Positions 1 through 11,951 of a stretch of DNA of 64,000 bases are shown here, in pieces. Source of the DNA: Breviolum minutum Mf 1.05b.01 (taxonomy: Eukaryota > Sar > Dinophyceae > Suessiales > Symbiodiniaceae); the NCBI GenBank assembly GCA_000507305.1, contig DF239315.1:186216-250215 (forward strand), given 5' to 3'. Both the position numbers and the translations under genes were made by a program. Every line of letters begins with the position of its first letter. Positions within the stretch are counted from its first letter, which is position 1. Below the pieces are notes generated by a model, which made no database searches, was not told the origin of the DNA, and saw only the letters and a program-made list of their open reading frames with translations.

Positions 1-240
1 GACTCAGGGCATGATGGTATTTTATATGTACCATGTTTTTTCGAAACATGATTGGATCTTTACTCAACTATTCCATATACTGTATCTATTAGTTATTACA
101 TCAGATCTGGGCTCTTTAGATATAAAACCATTTGTAGTAGAACACATTTAATTATATAATTTGTATGATTATTTTTATATATATTGAATATTTGTAATTT
201 GCATGTAATAAGCCTACAGTTCTGAAATGTCACGCATATA

Positions 241-402
241 TTGTGGTCGCCTCCAATTGACTTTGCTACCTCCAAAGGTGTTTCGGCCATTGCCGGCGCC
301 GTTGCGCGTTTGGGTATCGAGAAGGTGAAGTTGAAGAAGGCTGCTATGGGATTGTCCCCCCAGGATTCCCAGGATGCAATCGTCATCAGGATTATCACAT
401 TT
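241..402 (+). CDS. possible exon, unidentified
   Basis: The frame is open and noticeably more GC-rich than its flanks. It reads as a basic/hydrophobic helix (FATSKGVSAIAGAVARLG, then EKVKLKKAAMG) and ends in phase 0 at a good donor, TTT|GTAAGG, at 403. The acceptor is not clear; translation can start anywhere after the CAG at about 220. No family was recognised. Downstream bases 403-460 resemble a decayed family-J repeat, which fits an intron. Confidence 0.35.
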
Positions 403-1750
403 GTAAGGAATCTCTATAAACCTTCATTTTGCGACTGCTACTGGGTGCGGGGTAGATCCAAGCTATGAAGGTTGTTTACTTACTTTACATGAATCATTTA
501 GCTTTTGATACGATGTATTCAGTTGCTGGGGCTATTCGAAGCCCATTCACAGTCAGGTTAGTGAATTTTGCACCTCGTTTGGCCCCTTGGGCCGCTTCGG
601 CATTCTTTTTGATGCAGGGGTTCTTGTTCCTTGCAACGTTTTTTTTTCCAAAGTTGTGTCCATCTCGCGATATAGCACTTTTATTCCCGTCTGATGCTGT
701 TTACTCCCATAATTTTGAGATTCCAGTAGTTGACGACTAGGATAGATACACCCAAAACAATTCCAACATGTGTATATAGATGATATGCAAAGCAAAGAAA
801 TCCAAACATAATTCTTGTAACTATTAAGCTAGCAGAACCAATTATCAAGCTATCCATCCAACCCTTCTAAATATTTTACCTGCCAATTTGGCAGGTATAG
901 TATAGATGTACCTACATTTGGTGGAATTCACGGTGTATAATATACACCATACATCATACATAGATCATGCTTTTCTAAAATGCCATCCAACTACTGCATC
1001 AAAATCTCCAAACTAATTGGCAGACAGAACATCATGTGGAACCCCGATTTGATTGGTGCCTGGAAGGCTTGTTAAATGGTTTCCCTCTAAACAAACTAGC
1101 AGTTTTTTTGTCAAGTATGTTTTTCAATTGTTCAGACTCGTTACCCCAAAGAATTGGAAAAACATCATCCAATTGGAAGAACAGATATTTTAACTAGGCT
1201 ACCACCTAGAAAAAGTACTAAGATGACATGATCTATGGCGGGTCAGGTTCGAAGCCTTTGCTATGCCACACCGGCGGTGGGCAATGGTTGGGGCTGCCTG
1301 GGAGGTAAAAATGTGGCCATCCACTTGGGTGGATAGTGGGTGTGGAAACGGGAACCACTTTTTGTTGATGTAATTAGTGAGAAGTTAGAATCTCTTTTGA
1401 AAATATGACTTTACTGTTGTTAGTGTAGCATTTTTGTATCCAAGTTTATTGTTCTTATTTTGTGTATGGACTTCTTTGGGTTGGCAAAATGTTGTGGACA
1501 TATTGTAAGGTATCATGATTCTTCAGCAAGCTTACCAAAGCAGAATTTTATTATTTGAGCAACATTTGCAACCTTCCCTTTGCCACCTGTTTGCAATTCC
1601 AAACCGGAACCGTTTTTTTGTTGACACCTCAAGAGGCTGCAGGTGCAAGTTCTAGCAGGTTGGGTGTTGGTGGAGGCTCATGTTACTAGGTACATTACAC
1701 ACTCCTACAACATGAGATTTGGCTTATGGTGTGTGCCTGATTGCCTTTAG
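403..1750. other. no gene seen
   Basis: AT-rich sequence with no convincing exon on either strand. Bases about 405-455 resemble half of the family-J hairpin found at 19,664. A TACCTGCCAATTTGGCAGGTA palindrome lies near 880-897. Confidence 0.4.
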
Positions 1751-1818
1751 CTCCTGGTGCCACCTTGCAATTGATGGCCCATGGTGCCATGGTGCTTCGA
1801 AAACTTGAGGCAGCTTTG
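1751..1818 (+). CDS. probable exon, unidentified
   Basis: A pyrimidine-rich acceptor (GCCTTTAG|CT) and a near-perfect donor (TTTG|GTAAGTAC) enclose 68 nt. They read 2 nt in, then 22 codons (PGATLQLMAHGAMVLRKLEA and on), phase 0 out. The product would be a helical segment. The splice sites favour + although the - strand is also open here. Confidence 0.45.
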
Positions 1819-2209
1819 GTAAGTACTGCGAGGGCCATGCGATCACAGTCATCAACTGTGAGGATATCGTAACTTTGGCCAGTTTTGGGGGGTACGAGTC
1901 ATAACATGTTATAGGGCCATAGGATTCATGCAAGGCATTGAAACATATTTGCATAACAGCATTATCCTACATTCCACCTGTACCAACATTTACATGCATG
2001 TACCATAAAAATCAAGCAAGTACAGGCAAATATACCGATAAAAATCAGCGAAATAAAGGTATCTAGACCCTCCAAGGGTGTCCAATTTCAACCCCCCGGT
2101 CTGTTTTTTGGCGGTTAGGGGGCTCAAATTTCAGACCCTTGGAGGATTCAGGTACATATACCATGTATTAAGTCACAGGACTTCTTTAAGTCCAAGCGAT
2201 CCTGGCCAG

Positions 2210-2280
2210 GTACCGCGGCTGAGCATCGAAACAGCACGGAAGTTGAGAGAAGAGCTAGCCACACGGCGCGAGGCCAAACG
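2210..2280 (+). CDS. probable exon, unidentified
   Basis: The acceptor GGCCAG|GTA starts in phase 0, matching the phase-0 end of the exon at 1,818, so the two may be consecutive. The encoded helix is basic and charged (SIETARKLREELATRREAKR), coiled-coil-like. It ends CG|GTTGGG, 2 nt out. Confidence 0.45.
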
Positions 2281-2650
2281 GTTGGGAATCCTTAAAATCA
2301 CGGGGTTATGAAAAAAGGGTCAGTTTTTGGGGAATTTATTTGGCTGCAAATAATTACATGATTGAAAGTTGTAGATAAATACAATTAGATGTAAGTAATG
2401 ACATATAATCCAGGCATATTAGCATACATCTACAATATAATCTTTATATAATGTGTATATATATATATATGTACTCAACACGTACAGTACCTATTCGCAT
2501 CCTTCAATCCTTGGGGGTAGCTAAGGAGCTACCATCCTTCACATTGTTGAAGTCATTTTCCTTGTTTTTGACAGGCTGTGCGGCTCTTCGTGTCTGAGGT
2601 GACGTGGTCCAGTGGTGGAAATGGACCAGGGGGCTGCATCCATGGACATT

Positions 2651-2881
2651 NNNNNNNNNNNNNNNNNNNNNNNNNNNNNNNNNNNNNNNNNNNNNNNNNN
2701 NNNNNNNNNNNNNNNNNNNNNNNNNNNNNNNNNNNNNNNNNNNNNNNNNNNNNNNNNNNNNNNNNNNNNNNNNNNNNNNNNNNNNNNNNNNNNNNNNNNN
2801 NNNNNNNNNNNNNNNNNNNNNNNNNNNNNNNNNNNNNNNNNNNNNNNNNNNNNNNNNNNNNNNNNNNNNNNNNNNNNNNNN
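2651..2881. other. assembly gap (231 N)
   Basis: A run of N. It ends exactly where a family-I repeat begins (compare 28,010-28,110), so the repeat probably broke the assembly. Confidence 0.99.
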
Positions 2882-2962
2882 CCCCAAAATGGAAGGTTTA
2901 TAATGGAAAACCCTATTAAAATGGATGATTTGGGGGTACCACTATTTTCGGAAACATCCATA
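2882..2962. repeat. family I inverted-repeat element (right part)
   Basis: Nearly identical to 28,030-28,110 and related to 63,388-63,490: CCCCAAAATGGA..., AACCCTATTAAAATGG, ATTTGGGGGTACC, TTCGGAAACATC. The left end is lost in the N gap. Confidence 0.85.
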
Positions 2963-3466
2963 TTGTCCTTGGGTTGAAGCAACTATGGAAGAATGAGGAA
3001 TTTTTTAAACACACCAACTGATTGGAAGAGGGCAAGACACGTATTAATTGTGAGCACTTTACAAGTTTTGAAGTTGAAGAGTTTGAATCTTTGTATTTTA
3101 TTTCAAGATGTTCCATCAACACTAGTCCGTGAAACCGACGATTTTTGTTACTTGGCTTGACCAACTTGTCCCCTTGATTTTAATTGCGTTGTGGTTGAAA
3201 CAAATGGTCACGCTCCGGAAAAAAAAAACAATGGTATTTGATTGGTGAGTTTTCTCGGGGATGGTAAGAGATGCATCAAGAAAGGGCATAGAAAAGAGTA
3301 GAAACAAATGAACCGAAACAAATTAGATGTATATTTTTATATATTCAAATGGTTAATACATGAAGTTCCATTGCAAACCAAAAAACACGGGCAAAGCATT
3401 TCATTTGCTTCAACTTTACAGCTTTTTTTGTCCACACATGTGTATCATCAAAAGTTCAATCCACAG

Positions 3467-3538
3467 AATCAACTCATCAACTCTGCAAAAGGACATTGCC
3501 GCCTTGAAAGATGTGAACAACATCACCGAGAAAAAGAC
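3467..3538 (+). CDS. possible exon, unidentified
   Basis: The acceptor CCACAG|A and donor AAGAC|GTTTCT frame a charged helix (STLQKDIAALKDVNNITEKK). It starts 1 nt in and leaves 2 nt. Nothing was recognised. Confidence 0.35.
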
Positions 3539-5147
3539 GTTTCTTGGCCTCCCAGTGTTAAAACAATGGAGAACCTTTTCGTGTTTTTGTTTGGGTTTGT
3601 TCCCGTTGAAGAAAAACCGGTGAATCCGAATTCCTGGAGAAAAGAAAAGAAGAAGGGGCAAACAAAAGGTGGCGGGCTTTTCAGATTGAGCATTTTTTGT
3701 TGTTAGTTTTATGAATCCAGATAGGTGATGATGTGGTGAAGAGTCACGATCATACGCTGACAGATCATGATATACCCTTCCCGGCGAAAACAAAATAAAC
3801 CAACATAGCCCCTCAATACGGACTAGGCCCCAAATGAAAGGTAGTCTTCCAACTAACATTTTACAAGGGCTACTGTATGATAGTTTTAGGGACTGTATTC
3901 ACGTGGGAAAAAAACATGACCCATTTGAATCAATTTGCTTTTCCAAGAAAAGATACCTGAAAAAAATACATAGGACACTGAATTTCATCACGAATCCCTG
4001 CGTTTTTTTTTTGTGGTCAACTTGGACCAGCATTGATGGTGCGTTCCAATGGTCAATCTTCCAAGCAACCCTGTGAATTTAACACCAGAGGCTTTTGTTG
4101 ACTTGAAAGTCTATTGTTTTTTTTTGCCTTTTTTTGATCGGTGAGTCAAGAAACTCCGTTGGAAAAGGTTCATTTTCTCAAGAAATTTGTTGCTACACAA
4201 GGGTTCCCTTGTTCAAGTTTAAAAGTTAAAGGTTTGGATGACGTTTTGAAAGCACAAGATTTGTTTTTTTGGATATATCGGTGGTGCAGCAACATGAGGC
4301 AAATTTAGGGCCAGGGTCAGAGTTAAGTGATCTTACCTTGGTGAGCTATCAAGATTTGATTGTATTTAGGCGGTGATGGCAGTGGCTAAAGTTGATTTGA
4401 TGAGTTCAATTCATGGTTGCTACTTAGAAGGTGAGGGAAACGTGAAGCACACGTCTTCTTAGGAGAACGAGATCCTACAACATAGCAACAGGGTCAGTTG
4501 TGGTGGCCTTAAGACAACAAGTTCCAACATTTTTGGAACTCGGCTTTCGCCTCCCAACTATTTTTTCTATCCGCTTTGGCCTTTCAGAGAATAGCAAGGT
4601 GTACCTGAAACCACAATCTACAGTTTCCATTCATACACATGTTTTTGTCAGTCCTACCCCCTGAAAAATACACACAATAGTTATGCACATGATCACCATG
4701 AGCACCCCTTGCTGCGCCAGGCGTAGCAAGAGTGCAAGTTTGAAGGCCTTAGAAGTGAAACAAGGCGAAGAAGTAGCACAGGACCGTGGTCCGTGTCGTG
4801 GATGGTGGGATGTTGGTGATGCTGGTGGAGGTTGCAAGGACGAACTTCGGAAATCTGTTTTTTTTGTTTTTTTTCCGGGGGAAGATGTGTTTCCCGTATA
4901 TTATATAATAGCAGGCAAGTAAGGCATGGTTAAAGTTAAAGGTTGTGATCATTGAATCTCTCATCATAGGACAACTTCATGGTGAAGAAATGAAATGTTT
5001 GTTTATGTTTATCAGTTCGTATGTTTGATTCCCTAGTTGTTTACCAGCTAGTAATTTCTCCCGTCGACTTGGTGGTGCAACCCTTTTTTTCCACCACCCC
5101 GGAGGGGGTCCAGTTGTAGGGGTCGGGGCCTGGTCGCTGATTTGCAG
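3539..5147. other. no confident gene
   Basis: Mostly T-rich on this strand. A GC-richer patch at 4,735-4,850 is open on + (LKALEVKQGEEVAQDRG) but has no convincing splice sites. Nothing else was seen. Confidence 0.3.
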
Positions 5148-5198
5148 GAGCTGGCTGACTTAGGAATTCCTGCACCTATGCCTGCAACGTCGTCCAAG
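5148..5198 (+). CDS. probable short exon, unidentified
   Basis: TTTGCAG|GAG to AAG|GTAACT encloses 17 codons (ELADLGIPAPMPATSSK), phase 0 at both ends. Both splice sites are close to consensus with the AG|G context usual in dinoflagellates. The reading may extend upstream (GRGLVADLQ) if the acceptor is not used. Confidence 0.45.
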
Positions 5199-5883
5199 GT
5201 AACTGATTTGGGCAAAGAAGATTGCAGGGGTGACTTTGATGATTGGATATGACATGACAAATTATGATTTGGATAAGATCTTGTTTTAGGCAACATACTA
5301 TCTCATATTCAAATCGAATTTCACTTCTGAGGTGGACATAGAATATCTAATCTTTTAAGACCTTGAAGCCTCGTAGCAGTTTCCTACCTGGGGTCAACAG
5401 ATACTTGAAGTAAGAAATCAACGGCTGCCACATCAAACATGAGTTGAACACATGTTGCTGGCCAGAAAGAAGGACATGTAGATAGATGTATTTCTTGATA
5501 TTTTTCAAAGTGTACCAACCACTAAGTGGTTGGTTTTCAACATGTGTAACTAGAGTCTCTAGTGTTTTCCCTTACGTTTGACTTACATGGGAAATTTTCA
5601 TAGTTGATCCAATTCTCATTTTGACTAATATTTGTTTGTAAAGGATAGGTTTTCCATGGTTTGTCCGTCACCAACTGTTCAACCTCCAACCACCTTCCCA
5701 ACAGAACTGCCAGGCCACCGAATCTTTGGAGGCGGGTTCACTTCACTTTTCCGGAAGTCGGGGGAAAATCTGACAATTTGGGGGGGGGGGAATTGGGTTG
5801 GTGGATGTGGGGGTTTGGGTAAATCGACAAATCATCATGTTCAGGTTGTGTGTGTGAGTGTGTGTTGGATTGGGGTGGGTTTA

Positions 5884-5995
5884 TCATCTACCCTTCTGGG
5901 AACTAACATATCCCCTGAAAAGTCAATTTTGAACATGATTTTCCTTTTCCCAAGGTGGGATATGTTAGTTCCCTAGAGGGTCGGGTAGTAGATGG
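5884..5995. repeat. family R hairpin
   Basis: Inverted repeat with arms ATCTACCCTTCTGGGAACTA and its near complement ending in GGGTAGTAGAT. A second copy lies near 22,270-22,365. One of the few such elements in the first 19 kb. Confidence 0.75.
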
Positions 5996-6971
5996 TTTTT
6001 TTGTTGTTTTTTGGTCGCAGGTTGTTGTTTTTTTTTTTCCCGGCTGGATTCCGATTATGTCCGATTGGTGAGATCTTAAGATTCAACCAGAGATAGCGGG
6101 ACTAGCATAATGATGGCATATATAACCGATAGGAGCCATGTATGGATGATTTACCTACATTAGGTGAAAAAATGGCCACATTCAACGTGAATCCTGTGGT
6201 TAACTTATATCTGTACTTTCGTATACTTGTGTTCTTGGGATCACCTCTTCCTTCCATCCTCTCTTGCATCTTGGTTATACTTACACTCGGGACAGAGCAA
6301 CACCCCAAGGGCAGGTACCACCAAGAGAATGTAACGGGTCATGTTTCAGAATTGTCACTTCCATCAATTCTGCGAGAAAAAGGGCATGATACGCACATCA
6401 AAAGGACTTTTTTCACTAATCATGGTATATCCATTGATCCGGCTCATTCTGCTAATGTTTAATCACATTCCACATCATTCTACCCTTTTGATGAGGCCTT
6501 CCCATCAAGCGCAGAGATTTGTGGTGGATGACAGTATGTAGTTGTGTCACTGCAACCTCTTCGCACATGAAAGGTCAAAGCAAAGAAGGTGGTGAGTCCC
6601 CAGTCGGTGGGTAGTTTTTTTCACCACGGTGATGTAAGGAATATACCTGAAAACTAAGTTTTGGAACCCAACAATTATCAAAAACTGGTGGTTTGGCCTG
6701 GTAGATCTTTCATGATATTTATCCTTTTCCAAGGGGGTACGGGTATTTCAATTTTCAGTGGTTAGTTTTCGGGGGTGCATCAGGGCACACTTCATATTTG
6801 AGAGTGTCTGGGTACTTTAAACTTTCGAGAAGTGTTTTTTTTGCATAGACCTACGGCGAGTGAATTCACATTATTTTTGTATAAAAGTGAGCACCTTATG
6901 TGGTTTGATTAGGATTGTGGTTTTGTGACTCTTGCTTCATACCAATTTTGGCCAGAAGATGTTAAAAAGAT
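5996..6971. other. no gene seen
   Basis: Open frames here (for example 6,142-6,462) lack exon-like composition or good splice sites. A fragment of the family-F repeat (CATGTATGGATGATTTACCTAC) lies near 6,136. Confidence 0.35.
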
Positions 6972-7080
6972 ACTGTGGATGGAAGAAATGCTGCACCACC
7001 TGGCATGTAAAAAACCTGGTAAATAATGGTATTACTGTATTACCTACATATCAACCGGTGCAGCATTTCTTCCATCAAAA
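6972..7080. repeat. family A inverted-repeat element (A1)
   Basis: Terminal inverted repeat ACTGTGGATGGAAGAAATG ... CATTTCTTCCATC with GCACCACC / GGTGCAG inner arms. Its centre is in the reverse orientation relative to copies at 48,955, 54,154 and 62,247. Confidence 0.85.
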
Positions 7081-7107
7081 GATCCCACCATAATTCGACC
7101 AACGGAT

Positions 7108-7236
7108 CCCATTGGAATTTCCGCCTTGCGTTCCTTGTGCCAGGAACGGAAAGGTAAGGGTGGCTTCTTGTGCTGCGTCAATGCCCAAGAGGACGACAGG
7201 GGCGCTCTTGGGGAAAGTCATGCCAAAGGTTGGCTA
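7108..7236. CDS. coding-like island, strand unclear
   Basis: On -, the frame reads MTFPKSAPVVLLGIDAAQEA. On +, ISALRSLCQERK is followed by a consensus donor, AAAG|GTAAGG, at about 7,153. Base composition and frame suggest an exon. The + donor and surrounding + block slightly favour +, but the - reading is longer. Confidence 0.3.
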
Positions 7237-7239
7237 TTT

Positions 7240-8084
7240 ATTTGCGCCGTTGTTGTTGAAAATTTAGGGATTCCATGCGCTGTCAGAGTCACATGATATG
7301 TGTTGATACATTTATATACATAATATATATACATTTATGTCTATTATCTATGTGTGTTTTTTTTGCATAGTGACAAGTATTCTAAACATGACATCATTGA
7401 GCGTGTTGGGTATCCAAATGTAGTGTTCACTGCAATTATTTGTCAATGGCATTTGATGGCTCAAAATCGAGACTTGATGATGAAGAAAACTGGCGCCAAT
7501 GCAAGTTGAAAGGCGCATCAAAAGCATAAGCAGGTTTGTCGACGTGAATCTAAGTGATATTTTTTGTGCGTATGGCTCTTGAATTTGCTTTTTTGAAATA
7601 TTCCCGGAGCCCTCCTTGCAGGTCACAGAGTTTGTAGGAAAACCCCTACAAACACGCCTGGTTTATGATATAGAAACTACTTTACAGGCAGATAATGACA
7701 TAGACCCATTCAACGCATCTCACTTTAGTTTCACCTCATGTTCATCCCATAATTTCATGGACGTCCCTTTCACCTCATCTCAACCATCAAAGAACATCTT
7801 CCCCCACTCAAAAAAAGACATCTTCGTCCAACGGTGGTGTTGCACTGCTTGCAAACGCGGCGGTTCCATGGTGTTACATACCACCAGTCCCGCCACCTCT
7901 GCAACCTCCGAATTCACTTCGCCCGCGTCCAAATACGACACTGGTCTCGATTTAAATTTTCTCCACCCAGATATCTGAGAACAATCATATTTCTGGGGTT
8001 GAATGCTGGTTGAAGTCTACATGGAATTCTTTGGAATAAATTTGGTATGTTTGTTTAACTTTTTTGAAGTTTATTTGATTTCAG
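7240..8084. other. no confident gene
   Basis: The 120-codon open frame at 7,616-7,978 (+) has unconvincing composition and is treated as chance. A short AT microsatellite lies near 7,310-7,340. Confidence 0.3.
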
Positions 8085-8158
8085 GAATTGATGACTCATC
8101 AGAAGTTCTTGATCAATTTGCGGAACCGGGAAGGAACAAGAACAAAATCCATGGACCA
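8085..8158 (+). CDS. possible exon, unidentified
   Basis: The acceptor GATTTCAG|GAATTG leads into two protein-like frames (IDDSSEVLDQFAEPGRNKNK, or ELMTHQKFLINLRNREG). The donor is not clear. It could be an upstream exon of the kinase gene, but nothing links them. Confidence 0.3.
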
Positions 8159-8994
8159 AGCATTGACATTTATTGACTGAATCAATTTACCTTGAAGTTT
8201 TTCAATGGGAAAACCTCAGGCCGCAGATGTTTGTTTTTTGTTTGTTTTTTTTTTTCCGGGAGGCGGAGGATGATATATGCATATAATTGCGTGTACATAT
8301 TATGTAAATATATATATATATATGTGTGTTTTTTGTTGACTCTTGTGAAGTTGAAGCAGCGCTACTTCAGTACATAAATGATGGACATAATGAATTCTAC
8401 TCGCCAGAGTGACAGGGTTAGCTAGTGACGAACTTATGATACAATTGTTTGCAGATGTTTATGTCAAACATATGGAATATATCAGTATACACATCCGGTT
8501 TCTCATGCTGTTGCAGCTTGTGTTATATTTTTCTGCATGTTTTTTCATGAATGAATGGGTATTATTTTATTTGCTTTTCAGCAGGACTCCTGGCTATCCA
8601 TCTTGAAATATGGGTGTATATTGGACAAAAAATTCGATGGTGATTCACAACCATTATCCTTTTGATCTTCGGCCTTGTTGTTGGCCTTCATTTCTGGTGG
8701 GGGTTTCCATGGGGTAGGGAAAAGACCCCTAAAAAATCTGGATTTAAGAGCGACTAGAAGCTACAAAGGCTAGAATGCTAGAAACGAGCAAACATGTAAC
8801 AATAGCATTACTCAGCATAGATCTCAAGAGAATCCTATGTCTGGATAATGTTTGGACATGTTTATACAGATATATTTGGCCCAGTTGTTGTTTGGAAAGA
8901 CTCTCCCAGAGATTTGTTTTCACCCACCCAACTACGAGAGAAAGTTAGCTTCTCTTTCGGTCACCAATGAACTTTCCTGGCTCCGCTGGCCCAG

Positions 8995-9036
8995 GAAAGG
9001 CTAGAATCCAATATCGGCGAAGGGACTTATGGGAAG
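8995..9036 (+). CDS. CDK7-like kinase, exon 1 (glycine loop)
   Basis: CCCAG|GAA ... AAG|GTCTTT. It encodes ERLESNIGEGTYGK, the glycine-rich ATP loop (GxGTYGxV) of a CMGC kinase, subdomain I. Phase 0 out; the next exon supplies the V of GKV. An upstream N-terminal exon must exist if the gene was ever complete, and it was not identified. Confidence 0.8.
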
Positions 9037-9729
9037 GTCTTTTGGGGGAATGTGATGGGAAGGTCGGACCCGGCATGGACCTTTGGATGGGAGGTGGGTC
9101 ATCAGTTTTTGGAGATTTTTGGAGATTGATGTGATGTATGAGAATGATGCAAAACCTGTGATTTTTTGATGCATTACATGTGTCACTTTTTAGGCATATA
9201 TGTTAACATACATTTTGTATTATTTGATGATGCTAGTATAGTTGAAGCAGACTTTTTTTGGCAGTTGAACAGTCATGAGCAAGCCACATGCCCTTCGTTT
9301 CTTGGAGGTTCTTAGGTTCGAATCTACCATGGCAGCTTACAGGTTCGTAGACTTTCCATGAACAAAAAGTCATCCACAGATGTGCTGGGGTCTAAGTCTA
9401 AACTCTACTTGTGTTCCTATGGTATGGATGGTCATCAACCTGATAGTAGGGGTTCGGGGTTCATATAGCCATTATAAGGACTCCCGGATTCCCTATTGAA
9501 GGTGGGATGTCCGGGATGACTGTCCAATCGCACATATAGAGAAAGACCTTGCTGCAGCCGGCACCTTTGAAGATGATGGAAAGGTTTTGCCGAAAAGGTG
9601 GGATATCGATCCGTTCCCTGGAAGGATAACATGTATAACATATATATAATATTGCTAGTTTCCCCCGTCTTGGAAAAAATACCTTTGTTCCTCCTTCGTG
9701 TTTTTTTTTAAGGATTCGTGTTTCACCAG

Positions 9730-9814
9730 GTTCATAAGGCCTTCCACGTCCGAAGTGGCGAGTTAGTGGCCATCAAAAAGGCGAAAGAGTCTGTAGCAGA
9801 ACGTGACGTTGGAG
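9730..9814 (+). CDS. CDK7-like kinase, exon 2 (catalytic Lys)
   Basis: CACCAG|GTT. It encodes VHKAFHVRSGELVAIKKAKE, with the VAIKK lysine of subdomain II. No GT donor fits the frame. The join to exon 3 works with a GC donor (GGAG|GCTGG, as marked) or a GA donor at 9,811 (GTTG|GAGGC). Both types are reported in dinoflagellates. The preceding intron is 693 nt. Confidence 0.8.
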
Positions 9815-10195
9815 GCTGGTTGTTGGTAAAAATCCAATTTCCATGCAGTCAATACATGCAAAACATGTCAAGAAATCATAACCATATGGAGGTTTCTTAC
9901 TTTTAAGTCTTGGGAATTCTTCAAAATTGGAAATCGGTCCAAGGTGACTTTGGATTTTTGTTTGTGAAACAAGCTAGGTGGTAGTTTCAAATTTGTTTTC
10001 ATGATCATCCCTATTTGGAAAAGGTTCCAGTTTGACTAATTGTTTTTTCAGATGGGTTGGTTCAACCACCAACTAGCAAGGTTTCGAAAAGGGAATGTCA
10101 TTGGAAGGAAAAGACATTACAAGAACTTCACTAAGCAACGGACACGTCTGTTGATGTGATCAAAAAAATGATTCCCTGCCGATCCATTCCATCAG

Positions 10196-10256
10196 GGATT
10201 GGCTTCACAGCACTTCGGGAAGTTAAAGTGATGCAAGCAATTCAACATCCCAACGT
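10196..10256 (+). CDS. CDK7-like kinase, exon 3 (helix C)
   Basis: CATCAG|GG to AACGT|GTTGCT. It encodes GIGFTALREVKVMQAIQHPN, the conserved helix-C glutamate (LREV) and HPNV of subdomains III-IV. It resembles the NRTALREIKLLQ / HPNI stretch of CDK7. Two nt carry over to exon 4 (GT+G). Confidence 0.85.
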
Positions 10257-10345
10257 GTTGCTTGGTGGAGATTGAAGTTGGAAAACGTTTTTTTTTCACA
10301 TTAATTAGCTTGGATTGGGCAAGTGAAGTCAGGGTTGATGGTTTC

Positions 10346-10388
<43 letters not shown>

Positions 10389-10420
10389 GCTGCTGCTGCT
10401 GTTGTTGCTGCTGCTGCTGG

Positions 10421-10472
<52 letters not shown>
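10346..10472 (+). repeat. (GTT)n microsatellite in kinase intron 3
   Basis: About 42 GTT/GCT triplets with an interior block of GCT. It makes artefactual poly-Val/Cys/Thr frames that are not genes. Confidence 0.95.
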
Positions 10473-11044
10473 AGATGGGTTGCTATGAATATGGTTGGAG
10501 GCATTTGTAAAGCCACAAGGAGGCCAAAGTGCAGTGATTATGATCTGAGTTATCTAGGAGACACACCGTTGTACAAATGATTTTGGTCAGGATCAATAAA
10601 CAAGGGCCTGAATAAAGGCGTCTAGAATCGAAACAAGAACAAGGCAGTAAGCAGTAGGCAGCAGGCATTTGACCATACGTAGGTACGCCAAGTCCTTCAT
10701 TATGTCGTTTTCCTTGCGTTTGTTGCATGATAGGTATATCGGTATATCATGGTATATCAGTGTGTCGGTATATTCATGTCAGAATTGGTTCTACAAGCCA
10801 GTCCAGTCCATCTCAAGTTGATGACGTCAACCATCGTTTTGACGCCAAAACCACTTCCCTGTAATATGTTGATTTTTTTAAAGCATTCATGGATACTAGC
10901 ATGATCAAACATATGCAGTGTGCATATTTATGTGTATATACATGTATTTATACATTTACATGTGTGAATACATGCATCTATGTGTTTATACACACATACG
11001 TACAGACCACAGATATATACTGCGTCAAATCAAACTGCATCCAG

Positions 11045-11132
11045 GATGACGTGTTTGGATGTCTTCGTGGAGGGTCGGGCGATACATTTGGTGATGCCTT
11101 ATATGGATACAGATCTCAAGAAGGTCATTGAG
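11045..11132 (+). CDS. CDK7-like kinase, exon 4 (hinge)
   Basis: ATCCAG|G to GAG|GTGCAG, 1 nt in plus 29 codons. It encodes MTCLDVFVEGRAIHLV then MPYMDTDLKKVIE. The YMDTDL hinge matches the FMETDL signature of CDK7/CAK kinases and is the main reason for the CDK7-like call. The preceding intron is 788 nt. Confidence 0.85.
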
Positions 11133-11951
11133 GTGCAGAAGACTTGATGTTGAAATGCTTGAAAGTGGCAACATGTTTGGAATGTCATTTTTCTGGTGAG
11201 TGGTTATAGATTTCGAAATGCGATGGCAGCAGCACAACCTCGCTAATAACTGTTCTGAACTTGGGGGGCTTTTTCCGAGAAATCCAGGCTGAAGAAATGA
11301 AGGGCCTTCGAATACAGCATGAACGTTTTTTTATTGCACCCAATTGCATCACAATTGGTAGTGAATTAGTGCATAATTATTTCATGCTCTTTGCAAACCC
11401 TAAAACACATTTCGCAACAAGCTTTGGCTTGAACACTGATTTCAAGCCATCATTATTTTTTGTAGCTGTTGTTTAATGTTCCAATATTTGATCAAGCATT
11501 TTCTCAAAAATAAGATACGTACATGGTCCTCAACCAAACGTCTCACATAGTTGGGTTCTCAACATGCTGTAGCGCGGGCATATAGTGAATAGTTGCGGTT
11601 CCTGAATCAAAATTCAATTTCCATCAATTTCCATAATTGTGTTATATCCATCATTGCTTGGGAGGACCCGTTGTACAGCCTTTATAGCAGGACTATGTAG
11701 GTTGGAGGTGCTTTAGCAGGTCAATCATAATTTCTGAACATTTCAGACGTAGAACTAGTTGAAACTTAGCAGTGCATTTATCAAGAAGTAAATGCAAATG
11801 AACTATGCTTCAAATTTACAAGCTTCATTAACAGACCCAAGCCTTTTGGTTGGAATATGATTGCTTTCATGAAACATCATCAACATGCATGGTTTTGTGT
11901 TTCGGTATGGACTCCTTTTAGCCGCCATCACACAAGCCTTGCTTCCGCCAG

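Noticed and set aside
2504..2982. Open frames spanning 2,504-2,982
   Set aside because: They exist only because the N run has no stop codons.
7616..7978. 120-codon + frame
   Set aside because: Composition is not exon-like, with no splice sites, no homology recognised, and not linked to the kinase.
9300..9340. GGTTCGAATCT as a tRNA B box
   Set aside because: No matching A box, acceptor stem or cloverleaf around it; similar GGTTCGAA words at 1,250 also fail.
10262..10580. Poly-Cys, poly-Val and poly-Thr open frames
   Set aside because: They are translations of the GTT/GCT microsatellite in an intron of the kinase.
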